NCBI GenBank assembly: GCA_018654575.1
Contig: JABILI010000065.1
Coordinates: 1 to 38,244 of the forward strand
Origin: Porticoccaceae bacterium
GTDB lineage: Bacteria; Pseudomonadota; Gammaproteobacteria; Pseudomonadales; Porticoccaceae
Length of the DNA: 38,244 nucleotides
Reading direction: 5' to 3'
Under the pieces are notes generated by a model. It searched no databases. It was not told where the DNA came from and saw only the letters and a list, made by a program, of their open reading frames with translations. Position 1 is the stretch's first letter, and each line of letters starts with the position of its first letter. This document shows positions 1 through 8,210 of this stretch, one piece after another. The position numbers and the translations under genes are program-made.

Positions 1-72
1 CTTCTTCGGCAACAGGAGCTTCTTCGGCAACAGGAGCTTCTTCGGCAACAGGAGCTTCTTCGGCAACAGCGA
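1..72 (-). repeat. 18-bp coding tandem repeat
   Basis: Four consecutive 18-bp units start at 1, 19, 37 and 55. The first three are identical and the fourth differs only at its end. Each encodes one acidic hexapeptide (Glu-Glu-Ala-Pro-Val-Ala) on the minus strand. The array continues to the window edge, so the total copy number is unknown. Confidence 0.95.
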
Positions 73-259
73 CTTCTTCCACTGGCGCTTCTTCAACCAC
101 AGGTTCAACAGGCATGACCGCTTTAATCAAACCTTCAGCCAGTAGAATCTTGATTTTTTCGCCAGCATTAACCCAGTTTCTATTAAAGTCTTTTACCGCA
201 TAACGGCCAGAACTCTTCTGGTAAACAATATAATCCTTCGTCTTTTTTATAACTTTCAT
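1..259 (-). CDS. Partial small protein with C-terminal EEAPVA repeats (function unknown)
   Basis: The gene starts at the ATG at 259 and runs off the left edge, so only about 86 residues are visible and the C-terminus is missing. It begins MKVIKKTKDYIVYQKSSGRY, followed by a short basic/mixed domain of about 45 residues ending in KILLAEGLIK. I recall similar small conserved proteins of unknown function in gammaproteobacteria, but no function. After a Pro/Val/Glu-rich linker it enters an acidic tail of EEAPVA hexapeptides, encoded by an 18-bp tandem repeat. A Shine-Dalgarno-like GAGG sits about 9 bases upstream of the start. It lies downstream of yebC in the same orientation, where many gammaproteobacteria carry ruvC. 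Confidence 0.7.
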   Translation of the reverse strand, partial: MKVIKKTKDYIVYQKSSGRYAVKDFNRNWVNAGEKIKILLAEGLIKAVMPVEPVVEEAPVEEVAVAEEAPVAEEAPVAEEAPVAEE

Positions 260-394
260 CGGTACTACCTCGTTTAATGATTACTCGTTTGAGTACTTGT
301 TAGTCGCAAAATATGAACGACCATCCTTTCTTACATTTACCACTTGTTACAACTACACCTTTAGATATAAACCCATGTCTGCCCAAACCGTGCA

Positions 395-1144
395 TCACTC
401 ATCAAGCTGAGCAAATATTTCGCTAGGAATTTCGGCATTAGTGTATACATTTTGTACATCGTCTAAATCTTCTAGGGCATCAATAAGCCCAAGTAACTTT
501 TCTGCACCGTCCTTATCCATGGCCACTGTAATGGCAGCAATCATCGTGACCTCAGCGTGAGCAGGGCCGAACCCCGCTGCAGTCAATGCTTCTTTGACAT
601 TCAAAAACTCTTCCCAACTGGTTTGAACATCCACAGAGCCATCTTCATTTAACGTTAGGTCCTCAGCACCGGCTTCCAATACCGCCTCCATCAGCCTATC
701 TTCATCTACACCTGACTCATAACTAAGCTGGCCAACACGTTTAAACAAATAAGCGACCGACCCATCAGTGCCTAAATTGCCACCACGCTTACTGAAACCA
801 TGCCTTACATCACCGACCGTACGGTTACGATTATCAGTCATACACTCCACTAATACTGCGACACCACCTGGGGCATAACCCTCGTAGGTGATCTCATCAT
901 AATTGTCTCCCTCGCCAGCACCTACACCTCGAGCAATAGCCTTGTCGACGGTATCACGCTTCATATTGGCCCCAAGGGCCTTGTCCATTGCAGCCCGAAG
1001 GCGAGGATTATCTTCAGGGCTCGGACCACCGGCCTTCGCTGCCACAACTAGCTCACGAATAACCTTAGTAAAGACCTTTCCTCGCTTAGCATCTTGAGCC
1101 GCCTTACGATGCTTGATATTGGCCCATTTACTATGGCCTGCCAT
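395..1144 (-). CDS. yebC: YebC/PmpR family protein
   Basis: The 249-residue product has the normal family length and the hallmark N-terminus [20 protein letters not shown], followed by the conserved three-domain YebC/TACO1 sequence, with [11 protein letters not shown] near residue 46 and [14 protein letters not shown] near residue 87. Family members have been described as DNA-binding regulators (PmpR) and, more recently, as ribosome-associated factors that help translation through difficult stretches. Which applies here cannot be read from sequence. It lies 15 bases downstream of aspS in the same direction, the usual aspS-yebC arrangement, and is almost certainly co-transcribed with it. The common downstream partner ruvC is not visible in the window. 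Confidence 0.95.
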   Translation of the reverse strand: MAGHSKWANIKHRKAAQDAKRGKVFTKVIRELVVAAKAGGPSPEDNPRLRAAMDKALGANMKRDTVDKAIARGVGAGEGDNYDEITYEGYAPGGVAVLVECMTDNRNRTVGDVRHGFSKRGGNLGTDGSVAYLFKRVGQLSYESGVDEDRLMEAVLEAGAEDLTLNEDGSVDVQTSWEEFLNVKEALTAAGFGPAHAEVTMIAAITVAMDKDGAEKLLGLIDALEDLDDVQNVYTNAEIPSEIFAQLDE

Positions 1145-1159
1145 AAATTATCTGGCTCC

Positions 1160-2929
1160 TTAATCTTCTTTTTTGCGCAAGCGTATATTTAACTCTCGCA
1201 ACTGCGCCGCATCGACATTACTTGGTGCATCCGTTAGCAAACAGGCTGCTGACTGCGTTTTGGGGAAAGCTATCACATCTCGAATAGAATCTGTCCCCAG
1301 CATTAACATCATTAATCGATCAAGGCCAAAGGCGACGCCACCATGAGGAGGCGCACCAAACTTTAGTGCATCAAGTAAAAACCCGAACTTCTCACGCTGC
1401 TCAGTTTCATCGATTCCCAGCACATCAAATACAACTGCTTGCATTTTCTGATCGTGAATACGTATAGAACCGCCACCCAATTCAACGCCATTAAGCACCA
1501 TGTCATAAGCTCTGGATAGCGCATTAACGGGATCCGACTGAAGGTCCTCAATTGAACATGACGGTGCTGTAAATGGGTGATGCAATGGCGTTAAACCATC
1601 ATTGTCAGTCGCTTCAAACATCGGGAAGTCGATCACCCACATAGGAGCCCATTCAGAGGTGTAAAGATTGAGATCTTCACCAACCTTACATCGCAATGCG
1701 CCTAAAGCTTCTGAAACCACTGCCGATTTGTCAGCCCCAAAAAACACGATGTCGCCATTTTTAGCCCCCAGGCGCTCCATGATGCCTAAGGTCACATCAT
1801 TACCAAGAAACTTAATAATCGGTGACTGCAAACCGGCAATGCCATCTTCAATGGCATTAACTTTTATCCAAGCTAGGCCTTTAGCACCATAAATACTGAC
1901 AAATTTAGTGTAATCATCTATTTGTCTACGCGATATTTCAGATCCACCGGGCACCTTTAATGCCGTTACCCTGCATGCTGGATCGTTAGCTGGACCAGCA
2001 AATACCTTAAATTCAATATCTTTTAACAAATCTTTAATTTCAACCAACTCTAAAGGGATGCGTAAGTCGGGTTTGTCTGATCCGAACCGATCCATCGCCT
2101 CTGCGTAAGTCATGCGTGGAAAAGACTGGAATTTAACACCCATATGCTCAGCGAAAATCTGAGTGATCATGGTCTCAGTGGTAGACATAATGTCTTCTTC
2201 ATCAACAAACGAAGCTTCGATATCAATTTGCGTGAATTCCGGCTGACGGTCTGCTCTAAGATCTTCATCACGGAAACACTTAGCGATCTGATAATAACGA
2301 TCGAAACCAGCCACCATTAACATTTGCTTGAAAAGCTGCGGTGACTGGGGCATCGCGAAGAATTGGCCCGCGTGAGTACGCGAGGGAATTAAATAGTCTC
2401 GAGCCCCTTCAGGTGTTGCTCTCGTCATAATAGGCGTTTCAATATCTAAAAACCCATCGTCAACCAAATAGTTACGAATCGATGAGGTTATCTTAGAGCG
2501 GAAGCGCAAACTGTTTTGCATTTCCGTACGGCGCAAGTCCATATAACGATATTTGAGCCGCACATCTTCCCCAACCGTGACATGGTCATCCAACTGAAAA
2601 GGAGGAGTTTGGGCGCTATTAAGAATCTCTAGAATAGTCCCGTAAACCTCTATTTCACCCGTGGGCATGTTTTTATTTACCGTTGCATCACTCCTTGAAC
2701 GGACCTTACCGGTAACTTTGAGTACATATTCCGATCGAACACTATCCGCAAGATCAAAAAACTCTCCAGCATCAGAGTCAAAAACAACCTGAACGATCCC
2801 CTCACGGTCACGTAAATCAAGGAAGATAACACCACCATGATCGCGACGGCGATCTACCCAGCCACTGAGGGTTATCTCTTCGTCAATGTGAGAGCTTCTC
2901 ACTAATCCGCAATAGGTTGATCGATCCAT
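1160..2929 (-). CDS. aspS: Aspartyl-tRNA synthetase (bacterial type)
   Basis: This 589-residue class II synthetase charges tRNA with aspartate in the cytoplasm. It has an N-terminal anticodon-binding OB fold (about 1-105, with [11 protein letters not shown] at 23-33), motif 2 ([18 protein letters not shown]), the bacterial GAD insertion in the middle, and motif 3 ([15 protein letters not shown]) near the C-terminus. Length and order match bacterial AspRS. Residue 31 is His, as in the non-discriminating Pseudomonas aeruginosa enzyme, whereas E. coli has Leu; the enzyme may therefore also charge tRNA-Asn and rely on the GatCAB amidotransferase (inference). It sits between the fmdB-like gene and yebC in one operon. 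Confidence 0.98.
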   Translation of the reverse strand: MDRSTYCGLVRSSHIDEEITLSGWVDRRRDHGGVIFLDLRDREGIVQVVFDSDAGEFFDLADSVRSEYVLKVTGKVRSRSDATVNKNMPTGEIEVYGTILEILNSAQTPPFQLDDHVTVGEDVRLKYRYMDLRRTEMQNSLRFRSKITSSIRNYLVDDGFLDIETPIMTRATPEGARDYLIPSRTHAGQFFAMPQSPQLFKQMLMVAGFDRYYQIAKCFRDEDLRADRQPEFTQIDIEASFVDEEDIMSTTETMITQIFAEHMGVKFQSFPRMTYAEAMDRFGSDKPDLRIPLELVEIKDLLKDIEFKVFAGPANDPACRVTALKVPGGSEISRRQIDDYTKFVSIYGAKGLAWIKVNAIEDGIAGLQSPIIKFLGNDVTLGIMERLGAKNGDIVFFGADKSAVVSEALGALRCKVGEDLNLYTSEWAPMWVIDFPMFEATDNDGLTPLHHPFTAPSCSIEDLQSDPVNALSRAYDMVLNGVELGGGSIRIHDQKMQAVVFDVLGIDETEQREKFGFLLDALKFGAPPHGGVAFGLDRLMMLMLGTDSIRDVIAFPKTQSAACLLTDAPSNVDAAQLRELNIRLRKKED

Positions 2930-2956
2930 TAGTATTTTATTCCTGCTAGTAAAAGT

Positions 2957-3265
2957 TTATTGCGAACCAGAGGTTACGCTTGACGTGGCACTACTCTTAT
3001 CAGCACCGCTTTTATCGTTTGCTTTCGCTGCAGGCGAGCTGCCTGAGTCTGGCGACTGTTCGCCACTTATGTTTTTCTTCTTACCACTTTTGAAATCAGT
3101 CTCGTACCATCCGGTCCCGCTGAGCCTAAATCCCGCTGCAGATATCTGTTTTTTTAGTTCAGACTCGCAACAATTAGGACAGTTAACCAACGGCTCATCA
3201 CTCATTTTTTGCAGAACCTCCATCTTGTGCCCACATGATTGACAGAGATATTCATAAATCGGCAT
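2957..3265 (-). CDS. FmdB-family zinc-ribbon protein
   Basis: The 102-residue protein begins MPIYEYLCQSCGHKMEVLQK and has a second knuckle, CPNC, at about residue 29. The two CxxC pairs form the small zinc ribbon of the FmdB family. A conserved GFRLSGTGWYETDFK segment follows, and then a low-complexity Ser/Lys/Ala/Asp tail that is probably disordered. The biochemical role is not established; family genes are often found directly upstream of aspS, as here (27 bases), so it is probably the first gene of the fmdB-aspS-yebC operon. Confidence 0.88.
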   Translation of the reverse strand: MPIYEYLCQSCGHKMEVLQKMSDEPLVNCPNCCESELKKQISAAGFRLSGTGWYETDFKSGKKKNISGEQSPDSGSSPAAKANDKSGADKSSATSSVTSGSQ

Positions 3266-3334
3266 AACCTGAGTTCCTAATTTGTCATCGGTTAATTCCT
3301 ATCCGGACTAATAAGCCCTATAAAAGCGCGGCGA

Positions 3335-3363
3335 AGTATACATCAGCAGTGCCTCTGTGAGAA
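3335..3363 (-). promoter_or_regulatory. Candidate sigma70 promoter for the fmdB-like/aspS/yebC operon
   Basis: Read on the minus strand there is a weak -35 TTCTCA (3363-3358), a 17-bp spacer and a good -10 TATACT (3340-3335). Transcription would begin near 3328, giving a leader of about 60 bases before the start at 3265. The call rests on spacing and the -10 match only. Confidence 0.35.
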
Positions 3364-3617
3364 TGGTAACCAACCAGATTATATACACACACATAATATC
3401 GGGAAAGCTCATTCTCGCTGGACTCATTAAAATAGATACGACCAAGAAAGAGGCCAAAGGAGCCTATATCGGGATCAATCCTTTCACGGGTAAAACGATT
3501 CAATTCAGATCTAAACCAGCCAAAACTGTCGTCAAAGTGCATGCTTTGAAGGGCCCAAAGGATATGGCTAGATATACAATTATAAGCGCGCAATCTAAGG
3601 GCTTTATTTCAAGATAA
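3357..3617 (+). pseudogene. Remnant of an HU-like DNA-binding protein gene
   Basis: The 86-codon open frame carries the C-terminal half of a proteobacterial HU-type histone-like protein. GKLILAGLIKI (about 16-26) matches the family's GxFxLPGLxKI strand, and GINPFTG (39-45), a basic patch, VVKV and ALKGPKDM correspond to the DNA-binding arm and last helix. The N-terminal helices (roughly 40-60 residues) are missing, and no trace of them is seen upstream in any frame. The normal end after DMA/DMV is also lost: a TAG sits one frame away at 3569-3571, and the frame instead runs into the stem of a terminator. The only start is a GTG without a convincing ribosome site. I read it as a 5'-truncated, frameshifted relic; a divergent short protein is the alternative. 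Confidence 0.65.
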
Positions 3618-3629
3618 AGCCCTTTTTTT
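3597..3629 (+). terminator. Rho-independent terminator of the HU-like remnant
   Basis: A perfect 11-bp stem (3597-3607 pairing with 3614-3624) closes a 6-base loop and is followed by a run of seven T (3623-3629) on the plus strand. The T run shows it terminates plus-strand transcription, so it belonged to the HU-like gene rather than to the minus-strand HIT gene beyond it. The remnant's open frame stops inside the stem, which supports loss of the original stop codon. Confidence 0.9.
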
Positions 3630-3654
3630 ATCCCCCTCACCCGACCTGCGCTAT

Positions 3655-4077
3655 CTAGCTACTGGTTAAGCCGCAGGATATCAGCTGGCCGCTCACATCG
3701 GAGATAATAGCTGTAACGTCTGCATGCGTGTACGCAGTCGCGGGAACCTGACCCCACACTGGCTTTGGCCAGCATACGTCGGTACGGAACCTGCACACAT
3801 GGTGTATGTGCAGTTGAGGCACCATATTGCCAATGGCTGCAATATTGAGCTTGTCGGGACTAAACAGACTGACGAGCGCCTTTGATAAGCAATCAGATTC
3901 TTTCATTAACTGATGGCGATCATCAGCTGATAGCTGATACAACTCCTCGATTCCATGTCGTTTTGGCACTAATATCAGCCAAGGATAGTTTGCATCTTTA
4001 CTGAGTAGCAACAAGGATAGTGGTAATTCCCCTATTTTTACCGTATCTGACTCAAGTGTTGGGTGTAATTCAAACAT
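3655..4077 (-). CDS. HIT-family protein
   Basis: This 140-residue HIT-fold protein belongs to a superfamily of small nucleotide hydrolases and transferases. The N-terminal part has YPWLILVPKRHG (about 32-43), the strand and loop that lead into the active site. The motif NMVPQLHIHHVCRF near residues 84-97 is the histidine-triad region. The canonical first His of HxHxH is Gln here (QLHIHH), as I recall for this gammaproteobacterial subfamily, so its hydrolase activity should not be assumed. The gene stands alone, converging on the HU-like remnant and divergent from proS. Confidence 0.85.
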   Translation of the reverse strand: MFELHPTLESDTVKIGELPLSLLLLSKDANYPWLILVPKRHGIEELYQLSADDRHQLMKESDCLSKALVSLFSPDKLNIAAIGNMVPQLHIHHVCRFRTDVCWPKPVWGQVPATAYTHADVTAIISDVSGQLISCGLTSS

Positions 4078-4078
4078 T

Positions 4079-4106
4079 TTGCATCCTTAAACAGCTTTAC
4101 TGTATA
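4079..4106 (+). promoter_or_regulatory. Candidate sigma70 promoter for proS
   Basis: TTGCAT (4079-4084) and TGTATA (4101-4106) are separated by 16 bp, placing a start near 4113 and a leader of about 55 bases before the preferred proS start. The element lies in the short divergent gap between the HIT gene and proS. Both hexamers deviate from consensus. Confidence 0.35.
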
Positions 4107-4168
4107 CCGCGACGATCCTGCATCGTAAAATGGTATCATTAGTCACCAGTCAATATTTAAGAGAAACC

Positions 4169-5899
4169 ATGCGCGCCAGTCAATATTTAATAACAACTAA
4201 GAAAGATTCCCCCGCTGATGCTGAAGTCATTAGCCATCAGCTAATGCTCCGTGCCGGCATGATTCGTAAAGTAGCATCTGGCCTCTACTCGTGGATGCCG
4301 CTCGGCTTGAGAGTATTTAGAAAAGTTGAGGCTATCGTCCGGCAAGAAATGGACCGATCCGGAGCCCTGGAAATGCTGATGCCAGTAGTGCAGCCCGCTG
4401 ACCTATGGGCTGAATCTGGCCGCTGGGGCCAATTTGGACCAGAATTGCTGCGAATCAAAGATCGACATGACCGTGAGTTTTGCCTTGGCCCTACTCACGA
4501 AGAAGTGATCACCGATATTATCAGAAACGAGATTAGCAGTTACAAACAATTACCGGCCAATTTCTATCAAATACAAACTAAGTTTCGTGATGAGAGACGG
4601 CCTCGTTTTGGCGTGATGCGCACCCGGGAATTTTGTATGAAAGATGCCTACTCTTTCCATAGCAATGCGACGTCTCTGCAAGAAACATACGATGTAATGC
4701 ATAAAACCTATACCACTATCTTCGAGCGTGCTGGTCTTACTTTCCGCGCGGTACTAGCAGATACCGGCAGCATTGGTGGCAGCCATTCCCATGAGTTTCA
4801 CGTTCTTGCTGAGTCCGGAGAAGATGCGATTGTATTTTCAAGTGAGGGTGACTATGCCGCTAATATAGAGAAAGCAGAAGCACTAGCCCCAGCGGGAGTT
4901 GCTCCTAGCCCACAATTAGACCTGACTGAAATCCCAACACCTGGGGTCCATACCATTGCTGACCTTTGTCAGCTCTTAGAGGTTGAGCCCGAGAAGACGC
5001 TGAAATCTCTTATCATAAGTACCGAAGATGACATGGGTAAGACCCAGCTCTACGGGCTAATGTTACGTGGCGACCACGAGCTTAATGAAGTTAAAGCTCA
5101 AGGGGTTTTAGGGCTTAAGACACCGATTAGTTTCGCTACGGAAGAACAAATCAAGAAGGCTCTCAAATGCTCTCCAGGGTCGATCGGGCCCGTCAATCTC
5201 GCCCTGCCTTTAGTGGTAGACCCAAGTGCCGCAGTACTCAGTGACTTCGCCTGCGGCGCAAATCGCGATGGTCACCATTTTACCGGGGCCAACTGGAAGC
5301 GAGATACTGCAGACTATGTCGTTGCTGACATTCGTAATGTTGTAGCCGGCGATGTAAGCCCCGATGGCAAGGGGGTTTTAGAAATAAAGCGCGGCATCGA
5401 AGTAGGTCACATATTCCAGCTAGGCACAAAATATAGCGAAGCCATGAAGGCGACTGTATTAGATGAGAACGGTAAAGAACAGTATATGAGTATGGGCTGC
5501 TACGGTATTGGCGTTAGCCGAATAGTAGCCGCTGCTATTGAGCAAAATAACGATGAAAACGGCATAATCTGGCCCGAATCTATAGCCCCATTCCAGATTG
5601 CTATTGTGCCGATCAATATGCATAAATCTAATACTGTCAAAGAAGCCTGCGAGACTCTCTATAACCAATTAACGGAATTAGGTTACGAGGTTCTCTTTAT
5701 GGACGAAGTTAAGGCTAGGCTGGGCGGTATGCTTGCCAACGTCGAACTCATTGGCATTCCCCATAGAATCGTTGTAGGTGATAGAGGCCTAGAGGCTGGG
5801 TCAGTAGAATACCGGCATCGTAGAGCCACTGAGAATCAACATATTGCCCTGAAAGATACGGTTAACTTTCTCACGGAGCACGCATTTAAAGACAGCTAA
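4169..5899 (+). CDS. proS: Prolyl-tRNA synthetase (bacterial type, with editing domain)
   Basis: This class II synthetase attaches proline to tRNA-Pro. I chose the ATG at 4169 rather than the in-frame ATG at 4130, because [20 protein letters not shown] matches the usual ProS N-terminus and gives 576 residues, close to the 572 of E. coli. The longer version adds 13 residues from a local duplication. Motif 2 appears as [17 protein letters not shown], motif 3 as the [14 protein letters not shown] segment near residue 445, and the bacterial editing insertion occupies about 220-400. A purine-rich AAGAGA precedes the start. The 20-base gap to the DUF1445 gene suggests read-through into the 5-oxoproline operon. 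Confidence 0.97.
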   Translation: MRASQYLITTKKDSPADAEVISHQLMLRAGMIRKVASGLYSWMPLGLRVFRKVEAIVRQEMDRSGALEMLMPVVQPADLWAESGRWGQFGPELLRIKDRHDREFCLGPTHEEVITDIIRNEISSYKQLPANFYQIQTKFRDERRPRFGVMRTREFCMKDAYSFHSNATSLQETYDVMHKTYTTIFERAGLTFRAVLADTGSIGGSHSHEFHVLAESGEDAIVFSSEGDYAANIEKAEALAPAGVAPSPQLDLTEIPTPGVHTIADLCQLLEVEPEKTLKSLIISTEDDMGKTQLYGLMLRGDHELNEVKAQGVLGLKTPISFATEEQIKKALKCSPGSIGPVNLALPLVVDPSAAVLSDFACGANRDGHHFTGANWKRDTADYVVADIRNVVAGDVSPDGKGVLEIKRGIEVGHIFQLGTKYSEAMKATVLDENGKEQYMSMGCYGIGVSRIVAAAIEQNNDENGIIWPESIAPFQIAIVPINMHKSNTVKEACETLYNQLTELGYEVLFMDEVKARLGGMLANVELIGIPHRIVVGDRGLEAGSVEYRHRRATENQHIALKDTVNFLTEHAFKDS

Positions 5900-5919
5900 A
5901 TGCAAAAGGTCCAAATAAT

Positions 5920-6705
5920 ATGCCTAACAATCTCACCCCAGTAAATCTTCGTAGGTTGATCCGCAATAACGATCATATCGGCGCGACATCGGGATTCTGC
6001 AAGGGGTACGTTCAGTGCAATATGGTGATATTACCTGAGGCGTGGGCTGAGGACTTTACGCTCTTTTGTCGAGCCAACCCAAAACCATGCCCACTTATTG
6101 CTGTGTCCAAGGTCGGCGACCCACATCTTGCCGAATTAGGTCAAGACCTTGATGTTCGCACCGATATATCGAGTTACAGATTATTCGAAAATGGCCAGTT
6201 AACGCGTGAAATCTCTGATATTTCAGCTTTATGGAACGACAATTTAGTTGCTTTCTTAATAGGCTGTTCATTTTCCTTTGAGGACGCCCTGATTGCAGAA
6301 GGCTTAGAAGTGCGCAATGTTAGCCAAAATCGAAATGTCCCCATGTATCGAACTAACATTGACTGCACTCCCGCTGGACCCTTTAAGGGAAAAATGGTGG
6401 TTAGCATGCGCCCTTTCAACGACGAAGATACTCAGGAAGCCATACAAGTAACGGGGCGATTCCCATCGGTACACGGCGCCCCAATCCATTTTGGTGATCC
6501 GGCCGCAATAGGTATAAAAGATATTAATAGGCCTGATTATGGGGATGCGGTGACCATTAATAATAATGAACAACCTGTGTTTTGGGCCTGTGGAGTAACG
6601 CCTCAGGTTGCGCTGGAGCAAGCGAAACTGCCTTTTTGCATCACTCACAGCCCCGGCTGTATGCTCGTAACAGATCTACTTAATAGCTCTTTTGATCAGC
6701 GCTAA
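5920..6705 (+). CDS. DUF1445 / YcsI-family protein (D-glutamate cyclase N-domain homologue)
   Basis: The 261-residue protein has the YcsI/UPF0317 signatures: [16 protein letters not shown] near residues 24-39, [10 protein letters not shown] near 114-123, SMRPF near 162, and [11 protein letters not shown] near the end. Length is normal for the family. In B. subtilis, ycsI sits in the kip (pxp) operon. In mammals DUF1445 is the N-terminal domain of DGLUCY, which cyclises D-glutamate to 5-oxo-D-proline, with DUF4392 as the second domain. Here DUF4392 is fused to PxpC three genes downstream, so the two proteins may form a split D-glutamate cyclase (inference). Older annotation calls the family a putative hydro-lyase. 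It is followed by pxpA after 34 bases. Confidence 0.9.
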   Translation: MPNNLTPVNLRRLIRNNDHIGATSGFCKGYVQCNMVILPEAWAEDFTLFCRANPKPCPLIAVSKVGDPHLAELGQDLDVRTDISSYRLFENGQLTREISDISALWNDNLVAFLIGCSFSFEDALIAEGLEVRNVSQNRNVPMYRTNIDCTPAGPFKGKMVVSMRPFNDEDTQEAIQVTGRFPSVHGAPIHFGDPAAIGIKDINRPDYGDAVTINNNEQPVFWACGVTPQVALEQAKLPFCITHSPGCMLVTDLLNSSFDQR

Positions 6706-6739
6706 TTGAACGGGCCCAGACTTTAGTTAGGATACTCTT

Positions 6740-7471
6740 ATGTCTCTAATGTTAAATTGTGATCTAGGTGAAAGCACCCATCCTGATGTCATGGATGTCG
6801 ACGCTCTGGTTATGCCTCATATCGATCAAGCCAATATTGCTTGCGGTCTCCATGCGGGTGATGCAGAAATGATGAGAGCGACACTGCTTCTAGCCAAAGA
6901 GAATGGCGTTCGAGTTGGCGCCCACCCTAGCTATCCAGATAGAGAAGGTTTTGGACGTCGTTCAATGCCACTGCCTAGCGACGCACTGATCGCAATAGTG
7001 CAGTCGCAGATTGCAGAGTTAACCCAGATTGCAATCGAGGTAGGTATTTCAGTTTCCTATGTGAAACCTCATGGCGCGCTTTATAACGATATGATGGCGA
7101 ACGGCCATATTCGTAGTGCTGTCATGCAAGCTGTCAGCTCATCTCCCCAGCCCTTAGCATTTATGTTGCAAGCGACCCCAGATGCGGAGACTCACCGAAG
7201 AGAAGCTAAAGCTTTCGATTTAGAGGTTATCTTTGAAGCTTTTGCTGATCGTTGCTATGCCGATAATGGGTCGTTATTGAGTAGAAAGCTGCCTGGCGCC
7301 GTGCATAGCCGCGAAATGATGTTAGAACAGGTCGCTCAACTGAACGAAAGTGGCACCATCACCACCATTAGCGGCCATAGGCTATCCATTCAAGCAGATT
7401 CAGTCTGTGTTCATGGGGACAATGTAGATGGCGTGGCAGCCATAGAAGAAGTTCGCCAGTTGCTGCGATGA
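6740..7471 (+). CDS. pxpA: 5-oxoprolinase subunit A (LamB/YcsF family)
   Basis: PxpA is the LamB/YcsF subunit of the bacterial ATP-dependent 5-oxoprolinase, which opens 5-oxoproline (pyroglutamate) to glutamate together with PxpB and PxpC. The 243-residue sequence starts MSLMLNCDLGEST and shows ANIACGLHAGD, VGAHPSYPDREGFGRR and YVKPHGALYND in family order, with CVHGDN near the C-terminus. AGGA lies 9 bases before the ATG. It is followed after 10 bases by pxpB. Confidence 0.96.
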   Translation: MSLMLNCDLGESTHPDVMDVDALVMPHIDQANIACGLHAGDAEMMRATLLLAKENGVRVGAHPSYPDREGFGRRSMPLPSDALIAIVQSQIAELTQIAIEVGISVSYVKPHGALYNDMMANGHIRSAVMQAVSSSPQPLAFMLQATPDAETHRREAKAFDLEVIFEAFADRCYADNGSLLSRKLPGAVHSREMMLEQVAQLNESGTITTISGHRLSIQADSVCVHGDNVDGVAAIEEVRQLLR

Positions 7472-7481
7472 TAGGTCAACA

Positions 7482-8210
7482 ATGACAAATCAATCAATCA
7501 AGATATCGGTCGCCGGAGAAAATGCGCTTATAGTGTATTTTTCTGATCATGGTGACGCCGCAGTGGCAGCTCAGATACAAGCTTGTTCCTTGGGCATTCG
7601 TCTTGCGCTGGGCCCTAAACTCATTGATCTAGTAGCCTCTTATGCCTCCATTTTAGTCATCTACGATGACCTACTTACCGATCACTTTGCTGTATCTAAA
7701 GTCATTCGTGCCGCTGCAACTGAGACATTCAACCAATCTACTGCGACGCCCACTAATCATACTGAGAACCTCATTACTCTCCCTGTCTATTACAGCCTAG
7801 AAACGGGGCCAGACTTAGCTGCCTTAGCAGAAAACGCAGGCTTAACAACTGATCAAGTAATAGACATCCATCAATCTACGGAATATCGGGTTTATGCTAT
7901 TGGTTTTGCTCCAGGATTTGCGTATCTAGGAGAGGTTGACGAACGCATAGCGGCATCTAGGCTGGCTACCCCGAGGCTTAAAGTGCCTCGTGGAGCAGTG
8001 GCAATTGCCGATCGTCAAACGGCGGTTTATCCTGCTGAATCACCCGGCGGGTGGAACCTAATTGGCCTTTGCCCTACACCCATGTTCGACGCAAAAGCGG
8101 ACCCGATCATGCCTGTATCGACGGGCGATAGGGTTAGTTTTAAGGCCATTAGCAAACAAGATTTCATTGATCTTGGTGGCAAGCTGGATATTCTGGGAGA
8201 GCTTAAGTGA
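7482..8210 (+). CDS. pxpB: 5-oxoprolinase subunit B (KipI family)
   Basis: The 242-residue KipI-family protein has the conserved core YAIGFAPGFAYLGEVD (near 137-152), followed by TPRLKVPRGAVAIADRQTAV and the PGGWNLIG motif. KipI was first known in Bacillus as a kinase inhibitor; in most bacteria the conserved role is as the PxpB subunit of 5-oxoprolinase. Its stop codon overlaps the pxpC start as GTGA, which indicates translational coupling and fits a fixed PxpB-PxpC complex. Confidence 0.95.
   Translation: MTNQSIKISVAGENALIVYFSDHGDAAVAAQIQACSLGIRLALGPKLIDLVASYASILVIYDDLLTDHFAVSKVIRAAATETFNQSTATPTNHTENLITLPVYYSLETGPDLAALAENAGLTTDQVIDIHQSTEYRVYAIGFAPGFAYLGEVDERIAASRLATPRLKVPRGAVAIADRQTAVYPAESPGGWNLIGLCPTPMFDAKADPIMPVSTGDRVSFKAISKQDFIDLGGKLDILGELK

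Noticed and set aside
1-72. Tandem repeat considered as a CRISPR array
   Set aside because: The units are contiguous 18-bp repeats without spacers and are in frame with a protein, so they are a coding minisatellite.
3318-3593. Minus-strand open frame opposite the HU-like remnant
   Set aside because: The protein has no recognisable family character, while the plus strand shows clear HU similarity and an oriented terminator.
4130-4168. Longer ProS start at 4130
   Set aside because: The extra 13 residues come from a local duplication and are absent from the family; the start at 4169 fits the usual N-terminus and length.
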